From Annona cherimola (Eukaryota > Streptophyta > Magnoliopsida > Magnoliales > Annonaceae), in contig CM059973.1 of assembly GCA_030490835.1 (NCBI GenBank), positions 53,510,008 to 53,574,007 on the forward strand: a stretch of DNA of 64,000 bases. Direction: 5' to 3'. Made by a program: the position numbers and the translations under genes. Shown here one piece after another: positions 45,155 through 54,387 of this stretch (positions are counted from its first letter, which is position 1; each line of letters starts with the position of its first letter). The notes beneath the pieces are model-generated. The model made no database searches, was not told where the DNA came from, and saw only the letters and a program-made list of their open reading frames with translations.

Positions 45155-45894
45155 TAGGGGTGCAACTCGGGTCGGTTCAGTTTGGGTAGTGGTCTACTCT
45201 ACCCGTACCCTATTTGTTAAAAGCCTACCCTACCCTACCAATTTATCGGTTTGGTTCCTAGTATACCCTACCCTACCCATTACCCATGGGGTCGATTTCG
45301 GTTTCGGTTCCAAATCGGTTTCTTTAATGTTCAAATATAATATTTTTTAAAAATTTCTATATTATTTTAAATAATGTAAAATAATACTCATCTATGTTTT
45401 AAAATCATAAGTACATATATTATTGTTTATATTATTATATAAAAATATGAAGTATAGATCATCATAACTCAATCATTAAAACTATTAATATATTATAATC
45501 ATAAGTCACAAGCGTATTTATAAGAGTCTTTCAGAAGTTAATGATGTATATATAAATAACCAAACCAGTTTTATACTTCACAAGGTACAAAATTCATTTA
45601 TATTTGAATTTGTTAAAATATGTATGCACATAAGATGTCAAAGACAAAGCATAATACATACTATATAATATATATTATACATATATATAATTATGCATCT
45701 AATTAATTACCCATATGAGTACCTATGTGGGTCGGTTCTGGGTACTCAATGTATCTACTCTACCCGTACCCTATTCAAGGAGGCGGATAATAATTAGTAC
45801 CCTACCCATACCTATAAGTGATATTTTCTACCCTAGCCTACCCAAATTAGGGTCGGGTCGAGTCTATGGGTACCCAACCCAAGTTTCACCCCTA
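45155..45894. mobile_element. hAT-like MITE, 740 bp
   Basis: Terminal inverted repeats begin TAGGGGTGCAACTCGGGT on the left and TAGGGGTGAAACTTGGGT on the right (read inward). The 8-bp duplication GACGTTGC is perfect (45147-45154 and 45895-45902), as expected for hAT. Both ends carry CCCTACCC/GGGTA-rich subterminal repeats (45200-45300 and 45720-45880); the middle is AT-rich and without a transposase frame. Confidence 0.93.
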
Positions 45895-46368
45895 GACGTT
45901 GCTTCTCCCAGTATTATTTGCTAACGTGGATAACAACTGCTGGTAGCACGATTTTGATATTCCAAGGCTTCCTATAGAAAAATATTTGACGTCCATCTTG
46001 CCGCTGCTTTGGACAGCTTGTTAATTAAAATCTGGACATTAATTTCTGCCTAAATGCATAGCTTTGATATGGGCGGCGCTGAAAAATAAAATAAAGTTTG
46101 GGCGGTGCAGATTTGAACAGCTAGAATGATTTGTGGTTTGTCTTGGATGCTATATAATTTTGATGGCTAAAATTGCTTGGTTCGGTGATGATTGGTTGAT
46201 GATTCACATGGCCAGATAGGATAGACGATCTTGATTAATTGCTGGAGTTTGAGTTGCAATTGGACGTTTGGATATGAAGGCTTGATAAACATTCAGACAT
46301 TACATGGTGGGCCCACTTTTTGGATTCACAATTCTACAAAACAAATTTAAATCATAACTCATCAAATT

Positions 46369-46572
46369 AATTATTGGGTTATCACTATAAAAATTATTTC
46401 AAGCTATTCGATTTTGTGGCAACAAATAAAAAATGTAATATTGGGTTATCACTATAAAAATTGTTTCAAGCCATTCGATTTTGTGGCAACAAATAAAAAG
46501 ATGTAATATTGGGCTATCACTATAAAAATTATTTCAAGTCATTCGATTTTGTGGCAACAAATAAAAATATGT
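46369..46572. repeat. Three 68-bp tandem repeats in the Athila LTR
   Basis: Units at 46369-46436, 46437-46504 and 46505-46572 share ATTGGGTTATCACTATAAAA and CGATTTTGTGGCAACAAATA with only a few differences. Confidence 0.92.
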
Positions 46573-46740
46573 AATTTCGAACTGAAAAATACAAAATTAT
46601 TTAAATTACTTGAAATTAATATTTAACACCCAATTGTTGCAAAAATATACTTTAAATCAAATTTCACATTAAACTCAATTAATTATCCACCATATTTAAT
46701 AAATATACCCACAAAATATATTATTAATTTTCAATTAGCA

Positions 46741-48439
46741 AATACCCCGTACTTGAACTTTTGCTTGTCCTCAAGCAAAAACAGACGAATTCAATAATAA
46801 ATTGCAAAATTTCAAATTGGCCTTTCAAAAAATTTAAGCAATAAAGTAAATGTGATTGAGTAATTAATGAGGATGTTAAATCAAAAATTATAAACATGAC
46901 ACTTATTAAAAGCCCTAATCAAAAATCCATTTTTACTCAATTCATACTGCACACACTATCATCTATTCTGCTTTAAGTCATTAAGAGTTCAAAACTCCCG
47001 CAACAAACTCCTAATTATCAGGTATCCTCTTTTTTTTTGGTTATTCAATACAGACATTCAACAATTCAATTAATGGTAGTAATACAGAAAAATATCAAGC
47101 AAATTACCTCATATACATCCATCAAATTCTTGCATTCAAATTTCCTCTATTAACTCAATTAGCCAATTCATAGGATCATAAGGACTTTGTAAGATAACGG
47201 TTAAGTTTAGCACAAGAAATAAAATTTTAAAAAATGCCAAAAATTGAACCATCTCCACATGATTTGAGCCTCATTTTACGACAAAAAATAGTATTACCCC
47301 CACACTTGGTGCTTTAATTCTTTTTTTTTCAAGCATGTTCTTACCCTTGGTTTAGTTTTTTTTTAAAATTAAGTCTGGCAATAATTCCTTTCACCATATT
47401 TCGGGGTATCTAGAAAACTCTTCTTTTTTTACAAATAACTCCCCTCACCATATTTTAGGGTATTTAGGAAGTCATTTTTATTATTTGCACAAGTAAAGTG
47501 GTCAAACCTTATTCCTGTTTTGCTTTTCAGCTCAAAATTCAATTTCAATATTGGTTCAATTAAGTGGGATTCGAGGTTTAGAAAAAGAAAATTTAAGTCC
47601 AGGCTCAATAGGGGTGAACAACTATTATACTCTTAAAGATAGGCTCATTAGGAAAAAAATGTTAATCATGTCCATGAATTGGTCAAATTGAGTTTTGGCT
47701 TTGAAAATTCTTCAACCAGAACAAGATTTTCATGTATATGGGAAAAACTACCTTAACTAATTGTGTGTATTGGCAATAAAAAAGTTGATAAATTAGAGAG
47801 AATTTCTCTGATTTTGAAAGAAAACAAAATTGGTTCCTAGGTATATCAATTTCATCAAGTGATTCAAGACAAAAATCCAAGTATTTTCAACAAGTACATG
47901 TTCAAAAATAAATTTAACATTACATTAAGGTTCAGTTCTTTCATAACTCATAGATCTCGAAACTCCAAATAAGATTTGCTTACATGACTTACAAGAGTTC
48001 AAAGTGGGGTCTCAATTAGTCCAATATCAAAATTAATGCAAGAATTGCCAAAAAAAATTTAAATTTTTTGTCAAAATGTGATAAAAAATTATAATCATTA
48101 TGGTTATGAAAGAAATAGTTAGAGAAAATTAATGCAATGCATTCACCCCACACTTGAAACTGGCATTATGCTCAATACAAATCAATAAATCAAAACGATA
48201 AATCAAAATTAAGTGAGTGGTTTTAAGGAGTGTGAGAAGTTGACTTCCCTATTTTGGCGAGTTGAACCGACTTTCCATCCCATGGTGCTTCCTATCTAGG
48301 TAGGCTCTGAAATGTAACCAATAAAATCACAAATTAAAAAAGTATCAAAATTCTAAAATAAAAGAAACTAAAAGAAAAACTAAAACTCCCCTGAAAGAAG
48401 TTTCTTGGATTGCCTCCCAAGAAACGCTTGGTTTAAAGT
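46741..48439 (-). other. Athila 3' noncoding region with purine tracts
   Basis: No gene. Directly right of the LTR the minus strand reads AAGTTCAAGTACGGGGTATT, a polypurine tract preceded by the GCTTGAGGACAAGC word common there in Athila relatives. Further CCCCACACTTG tracts at about 47297 and 48147 look like additional copies. The paired motif at 47383-47470 is shared with the first Athila element. Confidence 0.75.
47383..47470 (-). repeat. Paired AAATATGGTGAGG motif, second Athila element
   Basis: Copies at 47383-47415 and 47437-47470 carry the same core, AAATATGGTGAnnGGA, as 21488-21570 and have similar spacing, in the equivalent part of an independent element. Confidence 0.78.
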
Positions 48440-49475
48440 CATCAGCCTGACTTCAAATTCTCAGTTGGGTGGTGTGATTTCAGAGAAGGAGTAGATGACT
48501 CATATTGGAGTTTGATTCCCTGCGAAGTAGGGCTTGAGACGTTGCCCATTGACTTTGAACGCTCTAGTTTTCTCGCTCCAGATTTCGACAGCTCCATAAG
48601 GAAACACTTGTAGTACCTTTTGTTGATTGTATTTGTCATGCTAGAATTTTGTCTTTTCCTTGTACATCCTTGAATTTTCATAGGCATCAAGTCAGATCTC
48701 CTCGAGTTCATTAAGTTGTAGTAGATGCTTTTTTCTTGCAGATTTCAAATCAAAATTTAAAAATTTGATTGCCTAGTTTGCTTTGTGCTCCAGTTCAACA
48801 GGCAGGTGACAGATTTTCCAAAGAAAAGTTAGAAAGTGGTTGTCCCAATCGGTGTCTTGACTGCAGTGTGGTATGCCTAAAGAGCGTCGTCGAGTTGCCT
48901 TGACCAATTTCGTCGTGACTGGGATACTATCTTCTCAAGTATGTATTTAATCTCGCGGTTTGAGATTTCAGCCTGGCCACTCGTTTGTGGGTGATATGGG
49001 GTGGCGATCTTGTGTGCGACCCTATATTTCTTGAGCAGTTACTCCATTTGCTTCTTGCAGAAGTTACTTCCTCCGTAGCTTATGATTGCTCATGGTACGC
49101 CAAATCTGATAAAGATGTTGCGTTTTAAGAATTTGGCGACCACCCGTGAGTCATTTGTGGGAGAAGCAATTGCCTCCACCTATCTAGTTACGTAGTCGAC
49201 CGCATGTACTGGTTGTTAAATGAAGATGGGAATGGTCCCATGAAATTCATGCCCCAGACATCAAACAATTTGACCTCGAGAATGTTTGATAGTGGCATCT
49301 CATTTTGCTTTGAGATATTTCCTGTTCTTTGGCACCTGTCACAGGTTAGTGTAAAAGATCGAACATCTTTGAACAAAGTTGGCCAAAAAAACCTGATTGT
49401 AAGACTTTTGCTGCAGTTTTGGTAGGACCCATGTGTCCACCTTAGGGTGAAGAGTGACAGTGGTAAAGATGCTAT
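48440..49475 (-). pseudogene. Athila-type integrase, broken
   Basis: Reads leftward from 49475: a HMGxTKTAAK-type zinc-binding region, TLFKDVRSFTLTCDRCQRTG, then NEMPLSNILEVKLFDVWGMN with the first catalytic Asp and MGPFPSS. The second Asp region (near 49080) is altered to AIISYGG, and the Glu region (near 48975) reads [15 protein letters not shown]. The C-terminal pieces (48442-48850) match the KEKT..HD..FPxGAVEIWSEKTRAFKVNGQ segment of Athila in mixed frames. Integrase would insert the cDNA; this copy is dead. Confidence 0.85.
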
Positions 49476-49481
49476 GGATTA

Positions 49482-50077
49482 TAACCTTTTTCAATGCAGG
49501 AATTTTCCCAATATTCCATGCTTAATCCAAGCCATCCAAAATAAATATCTCACAATTCCATTCAACCGTTTCAAATTTCAACTCAATCCGAGTTTTCTAG
49601 CTCCCGATATAGCCGTTTAAAGTTAACGGTTGAAATGAACATATACTTAAAAATTCATAATTCTCATTTCATCAAGAATTTTCATAATCTTTTCATTCCA
49701 TAATACCAAGCCCAAACATTAACAATTTTCATCTCAAATTTCACTTGAATCCGCCTTATAGGCGTTGAGTTATGAATTTTTCAATATTTTCCATCAAACT
49801 TGTCAATTTCCATATTAATCTCCATATTTCATTTTAAATAATGAAAAATGATTTTTCATGATATATTTGCACATTTAAATCACAAATAATTCATTCTAAA
49901 CCCATGGTCTCATTTAGGCTCAAAATGCTTAATCACATCATTACTGCTAACCCATAACCCTAATTGCCGTATTTAGCAAAAATCAAATAATCCTTTATAA
50001 TTCCATAATTCATAAATAATATTTATATACATGTTCAATTGCATACATATGGGTCCACAATGGGTTAGGGTTTCACA
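49482..50077 (-). repeat. Truncated 3' LTR of the chromovirus
   Basis: Aligns without length change to 57811-58406, both ending GGGTTAGGGTTTCACA on the plus strand. To its left similarity to the 5' LTR stops abruptly at 49482, where Athila integrase begins. Confidence 0.92.
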
Positions 50078-50095
50078 ATTCTCCTCCCCTTATAA
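50078..50095 (-). promoter_or_regulatory. Polypurine tract of the chromovirus
   Basis: Minus strand ATAAGGGGAGGAGAAT directly before the LTR start TGTGAAACCC. Confidence 0.88.
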
Positions 50096-50116
50096 CAGAT
50101 TTCGTCCTTAAACCGT

Positions 50117-50551
50117 CTATTCCTTAAATAAGTGGGGGTACTTTCGTTCCACTTCTTCCTTTAGCTCCCATGTGGCTTCATTTTCGGAATATCGGTTCCA
50201 TTGTACTTTCACATACTCAATTTTCCGATTCCAGAGCTTTTGTACCTTATGATCCAAGATCCTCACTGGTCTTTCTACGTAGTTTAGATAATCCTGAATC
50301 GGCAAATTTTCAGCCACCAATACATGTGTTGGGTCTGGAACATATTTCCTGAGCATCGATATGTGGAACACATTGTGAATCAAAGCTAACATTGGGGGTA
50401 AAGCTACCTGATATGCTAACTTCCCAACCTTTTCCAAAACCTCAAATGGTCCAATATACCTGTGATTCACTTTTTCCCTTTTCCCAAACCTTGTAACTCC
50501 TTTGAATGGCGTGACCTTTATAAACACATGTTCGCCAACTTGGATATTCAA
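50117..50551 (-). CDS. Integrase C terminus with chromodomain
   Basis: 144 codons. The first half is the integrase C-terminal fold (VFIKVTPFKGVTRFG, YIGPFEVLEKVG, VFHISMLRKYVPDP); the last 50 residues are a chromodomain-like module (IEYVKVQWNRYSENEATWEL, then EEVERKYPHLF). In chromoviruses this module is thought to steer integration to marked chromatin. It lacks one aromatic cage position of the canonical chromodomain, as is usual for this plant clade. Upstream stops separate it from the integrase core, so it is really part of a broken pol frame. Confidence 0.9.
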   Translation of the reverse strand: MNIQVGEHVFIKVTPFKGVTRFGKREKVNHRYIGPFEVLEKVGKLAYQVALPPMLALIHNVFHISMLRKYVPDPTHVLVAENLPIQDYLNYVERPVRILDHKVQKLWNRKIEYVKVQWNRYSENEATWELKEEVERKYPHLFKE

Positions 50552-50638
50552 ATCCCTTCTCTTGCAATCTGTGTAACTCTTTTGCCGACTCTGGGCTGTG
50601 AGTATACACTAGCGAATAGTCTTCACCTTGTCAGCCAT

Positions 50639-51157
50639 TCATTGAGATAAGTCTGGGGCTAATCTTTTCTCTCCAACTTCATCCCAATTCAATGGCGTTC
50701 GACACCGTCGACCATATAACGCCTCAAATGGAGCCATTTGGATGCTAGCTTGGTAACTATTATTATATATGAATTTCGCAATGGAGATGTACTCATCCCA
50801 TGATCCTCCAAACTCCAAAGTACACATACGGAGCATATCTTCAACGATTTGGTTCACCCGCTCCGTTTGTCCATCCGTTTGAGGATGAAAAGCTATGTTA
50901 AACTTGAGTTGGGTGCCTAAGGTTTCGTGCAGGCTTTTCCAAAACCTTGATGTGAATGTTGCATCTCGATCCGAGACGATCGACTTCGGCACTCCATGGA
51001 GTCTTACAATCTCTTTATAATAAACCTTAGCTAGCTTTTCCGTCGTATACGTCTTTCTGATAGGTAGAAAGTGCACGACTTTCGATAACCTATCCACGAT
51101 CACCCATATCGAATCATTCCCAGCTTGGGTTCTAGGCAATCCTTCTATGAAATCCAT
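50639..51157 (-). CDS. Integrase core, partial
   Basis: 172 codons with the whole catalytic triad: Asp in MDFIEGLP (residue 2), Asp in VSDRDATF (about 63) and Glu in TDGQTERVNQ (about 99). It ends at a stop after APDLSQ where other members continue towards the C terminus. The zinc-binding domain lies upstream at about 51160-51310 in a frame with stops. Fragment of pol. Confidence 0.9.
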   Translation of the reverse strand: MDFIEGLPRTQAGNDSIWVIVDRLSKVVHFLPIRKTYTTEKLAKVYYKEIVRLHGVPKSIVSDRDATFTSRFWKSLHETLGTQLKFNIAFHPQTDGQTERVNQIVEDMLRMCTLEFGGSWDEYISIAKFIYNNSYQASIQMAPFEALYGRRCRTPLNWDEVGEKRLAPDLSQ

Positions 51158-51319
51158 TGTAATGTCATCCCACTTTCATTCTGGAATTTCTAAGGACTGT
51201 AACTTACCAAGGATTTTCTGGTGATCCGCCTTCACCCGTTGGCAAGTTAGACACTTAGCCACATATTCAACAATCTCTCTCTTCATATTATTTCACCAAT
51301 ATACTTTCTTGAGATCCTG

Positions 51320-52072
51320 CTATATTTTAGTACTCCCTGGGTGAATAGAAAAAGGAAAAAAATGGGCTTCCTTAAGGATCTGTTCCTTCACCTCAACAAT
51401 ACTAGGTATGTAGAGGCGACCCTTATACCTATACATACCCTGTTCATCAATAGCAAATTCTGTTAACCCCTTTTTCTTCATTTTCTCAACATGTGTATGT
51501 AGGTCTGTATCCTTTTGCTGTGCAACCCTAATCTGGTAAAAAAGCGAGGATTGTATGTGTAATTGGGATAGTCTAGCCTGGACTCCTGGTGGACATATAA
51601 TCAATTCCATTTCCTCAATTTCCTTAAGCAGTCCTTTCTCCTTAGTGATAAGATGCGCTAAGCTGACGTTTCGGCTCAATACATTAGCTACGACATTTGC
51701 CTTACCTGGATGGTATAATATCTCTAAATCATAATCCTTCAATAACTCGAGCCATCTCCTTTGTCTCATATTCAACTCCTTCTGAGTGAAAATATATTTA
51801 AGGCTCTTATGATCAGTATAAATCTCACATCTTGCACCATACAGGTAATGTCTCCATATTTTTAAGGCAAATACCACCGATGCTAACTCTAAATCATGCG
51901 TGGGGTAGCTTACCTCATTGGGCTTTAATTTTCGTGACGCATAAGCTATCACCTTACCCCTTTGCATCAAAACGCAACCCAATCCTTTCCTTGACGCATT
52001 GCTATAAACTACAAACCCTTCGTTTCCTTCAGGTAGGGTTAGGATGGGTGCTTCTACTAATCGTCGTTTCAA
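51320..52072 (-). CDS. RNase H and linker, partial
   Basis: 250 codons. RNase [18 protein letters not shown] (the first catalytic Asp is Asn in this copy: SNAS instead of the usual SDAS), [17 protein letters not shown] with its Asp, [23 protein letters not shown] (usually DALSR). The linker then runs to the integrase zinc-binding region ([18 protein letters not shown]) and ends at TAG 51320. Confidence 0.88.
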   Translation of the reverse strand: MKRRLVEAPILTLPEGNEGFVVYSNASRKGLGCVLMQRGKVIAYASRKLKPNEVSYPTHDLELASVVFALKIWRHYLYGARCEIYTDHKSLKYIFTQKELNMRQRRWLELLKDYDLEILYHPGKANVVANVLSRNVSLAHLITKEKGLLKEIEEMELIICPPGVQARLSQLHIQSSLFYQIRVAQQKDTDLHTHVEKMKKKGLTEFAIDEQGMYRYKGRLYIPSIVEVKEQILKEAHFFPFSIHPGSTKI

Positions 52073-52207
52073 CTCTTGAAAACTACGGTCTCATTCATCA
52101 GACCATACACACCTGACTCCCTTACGAGTCAACTTGGTTAGTGGGGCTGACAACTGTGAAAATCCTTCGACAAATCTCTTGTAATAGCTGGCCAACCCTA
52201 GGAAACT

Positions 52208-52921
52208 TCAAATTTCTGTAATGGTCGTCAACCTTGGCCATTTCAAAACCGCCTCAATCTTTTGAGGATCGACCTGAATACCCTTTTCAGATATTATGTG
52301 TCCGAGAAATCCTATCTGCTTCAGCCAAAACTCACATTTCTTCAGTTTGGTATACAATTTCTCTTTCCTTAGTCTTTCTAAGACCCTTCGCAGATGGTCT
52401 TCATGTTCTTTCTCCGTTTTGGAGTAGATCAGGACATCATCAATAAAAACAACTACAAATTGATCCAGATAGTCCCGAAAAACCCTATTCATCATGTCCA
52501 TGAATACACTAGGGGCATTAGTAAGTCCGAAAGGCATTACAAAAAATTCATAGTGTCCATACCGGGTTCGGAATGCCGTCTTATGAGAATCAGCCGGACT
52601 TATTCTTAACTGATGGTACCCTGACTGTAAATCAATCTTAGAGAAAGTTGTTGCGCTTTGCAACTGATCAAACAGGTCATCGATCCTGGGCAATGGATAT
52701 TTGTTCTTTATTGTGACCCTATTCAGCTCTCGGTAGTCAATACATAATCTTAAGCTTCCATCCTTCTTCCTTACAAACAATACCGGAGATCCCCAAGGGG
52801 ATACACTTGGTCTAATGAAACCCTTGTCCAATAGCTCCTGTATTTGCGCCCTTAATTCATTCATCTCAGCTGGCACCATTCTATATGGAGTTTTAGAAAT
52901 CGGAGCTATGACTGGCGCCAT
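52208..52921 (-). CDS. Reverse transcriptase, partial
   Basis: 237 codons of gypsy [44 protein letters not shown] (in part), [12 protein letters not shown], motif [13 protein letters not shown] with its Asp, MPFGLTNAP, motif [13 protein letters not shown] with both Asp. It ends at a TGA (52208) within the conserved TEIxSFLG word; the frame carries on beyond it. The protease that normally precedes RT is absent. Confidence 0.93.
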   Translation of the reverse strand: MAPVIAPISKTPYRMVPAEMNELRAQIQELLDKGFIRPSVSPWGSPVLFVRKKDGSLRLCIDYRELNRVTIKNKYPLPRIDDLFDQLQSATTFSKIDLQSGYHQLRISPADSHKTAFRTRYGHYEFFVMPFGLTNAPSVFMDMMNRVFRDYLDQFVVVFIDDVLIYSKTEKEHEDHLRRVLERLRKEKLYTKLKKCEFWLKQIGFLGHIISEKGIQVDPQKIEAVLKWPRLTTITEI

Positions 52922-53261
52922 TGCATACGCATCTCATCATCACATAGTCACAATCATTTTATTCAAACACCACATAACACACCATTTAGCTCATGTTGAT
53001 TCATTCCTATACATTCTCAAATATCAAAAGTTCAGTATATCAGTATATTCATTCAAATATACCATATTCACAATCAGTACATACAAAAGTAAGTCACACT
53101 TATATACGGATTCAACTTAGCATGCGCATTTCACACCTGCATGCATGTTAGTTCACCAAACACAACCATAGAGTCATCCACCCATAATTATACATATATC
53201 ACATGATCATTATCACACTTATATATACACGGCTGCTTAAATAAAAACAAAGCAAACATGT
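52922..53261. other. Junction region replacing gag-protease
   Basis: AT-rich DNA without a frame between RT and the acidic ORF. In a complete chromovirus gag and protease would lie here and upstream; nothing of them is recognisable. Confidence 0.7.
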
Positions 53262-54026
53262 TCATTGTCCTCCTGGACCTCTCCGTCGACGTCTACGTCT
53301 ACGTGAAACTTGTGAGGGTGCTTCTATGATAGTGCTAGTGTCGGACCATGCCTGAACCTCATCGTCACTATCATCCTCATCCTCATCCTCATCATCTCCC
53401 ACAAACTCCACTATTTCTTCCTCGACTTCTTCCTCTTCTTCCTCATCTGTTTCTTCTTCCTCCTCCTCTTCTTCGTCAAATGGTTCGAGGAATTCCATCG
53501 GGTCATCATCGTCATTGACCTCCTCTAATCGAACAATTTCCCCTGTATCCTCCATTATATAAAACATAACCTCATCAGGTTTAGGGCCAACAGGTACCTC
53601 GATGATTCCTTCGGCACGACGCCTTCTTATATAAAGAGCCATGTCCACTTCCCGTTGATGGATTTTCTCCCATGATGCTCCATAACGAAACTGGATACAC
53701 CCATTAACAAATCTATACCATGGACCAACATCGGGAGGTGTAGGTGCCTGTGTCTTATTCCAGAAGTTCTGTAGATCTTGCGGACCTACTCTATAAGTCG
53801 GAACAGGAGGATCCCGGGGAATGCCAAGGTAAGTACCGGGTAACACTCGTGCACTAGGTTTAAAGCTGGAGGGCTCTCCTAAGTCTTGTGCGTGTTGACT
53901 GGAAGAGTCATAATAACTTCCCTTAGTGTGATCCTGTGTGCGTATCAGTGAAAATCCAGTGGGGACTGATGGAAACGGGGCATCGTCGGACTGTGATTCC
54001 CACCATCTATTCATATTTTCTTCCAT
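53262..54026 (-). CDS. Unknown acidic protein in a chromovirus
   Basis: 254 codons, ATG at 54026, not recognised. Residues 1-100 are Ser/Pro-rich. A folded-looking segment follows (about 75-160) with YRVGPQDLQNFWNKTQ, GPWYRFVNGCIQFRYGASWE and REVDMALYIRRRRAEGI. About residues 170-225 are almost all Glu/Asp, and the tail ends in eight Arg and GPGGQ. No CCHC knuckle, protease or gag motif is visible. The frame extends upstream by 26 codons to an ATG at 54104, with one TAG between. It sits 345 bp after the primer site, where gag should start, so it may be a divergent gag-like or captured ORF. GAA/GAG repetition helps keep part of it open by chance. Confidence 0.6.
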   Translation of the reverse strand: MEENMNRWWESQSDDAPFPSVPTGFSLIRTQDHTKGSYYDSSSQHAQDLGEPSSFKPSARVLPGTYLGIPRDPPVPTYRVGPQDLQNFWNKTQAPTPPDVGPWYRFVNGCIQFRYGASWEKIHQREVDMALYIRRRRAEGIIEVPVGPKPDEVMFYIMEDTGEIVRLEEVNDDDDPMEFLEPFDEEEEEEEETDEEEEEEVEEEIVEFVGDDEDEDEDDSDDEVQAWSDTSTIIEAPSQVSRRRRRRRRGPGGQ

Positions 54027-54370
54027 TCTCTATCTCCTATTCTCCTCCTCTCTTTCCCTTCTTAACTCTTCCGCACTCATCATTCTTTTCCCTCTATCCG
54101 CCATCTGTGTAGACATAGCAATCAAATTGCATTGCAACAATAATTCATTATCATATGACATGCATTTCATCATATTATGAGCATACCTAATCATCACATG
54201 AACATGTCTATTTCACCATCTAACATACATTTCATCATGTTATAATCATATATGACCATCATTTAATCACATCTAATTCATCACATAATCATGGTTAATC
54301 ATTTATATTTCTTCATATTTTGTCAACTTTCCTATACTTAGAAATTTTCCACGCCTATTTACCAATCCAT

Positions 54371-54382
54371 GCTCAGATACCA
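54371..54382 (-). promoter_or_regulatory. Primer-binding site of the chromovirus
   Basis: Minus strand TGGTATCTGAGC, one change from the tRNA-Met match TGGTATCAGAGC, five bases inside the LTR end. Confidence 0.88.
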
Positions 54383-54387
54383 AGCTC

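Larger units (their letters stand above)
44142..46740 (-). repeat. LTR of the second Athila-type element
   Basis: Plus-strand ends TGTTTGCAATC and AATTAGCA, bounded by a primer site on the left and a polypurine tract on the right. It is 2599 bp long, or about 1850 bp without the hAT-like MITE at 45155-45894. No second copy is in the window, so the limits rest on the flanking sites. Confidence 0.72.
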
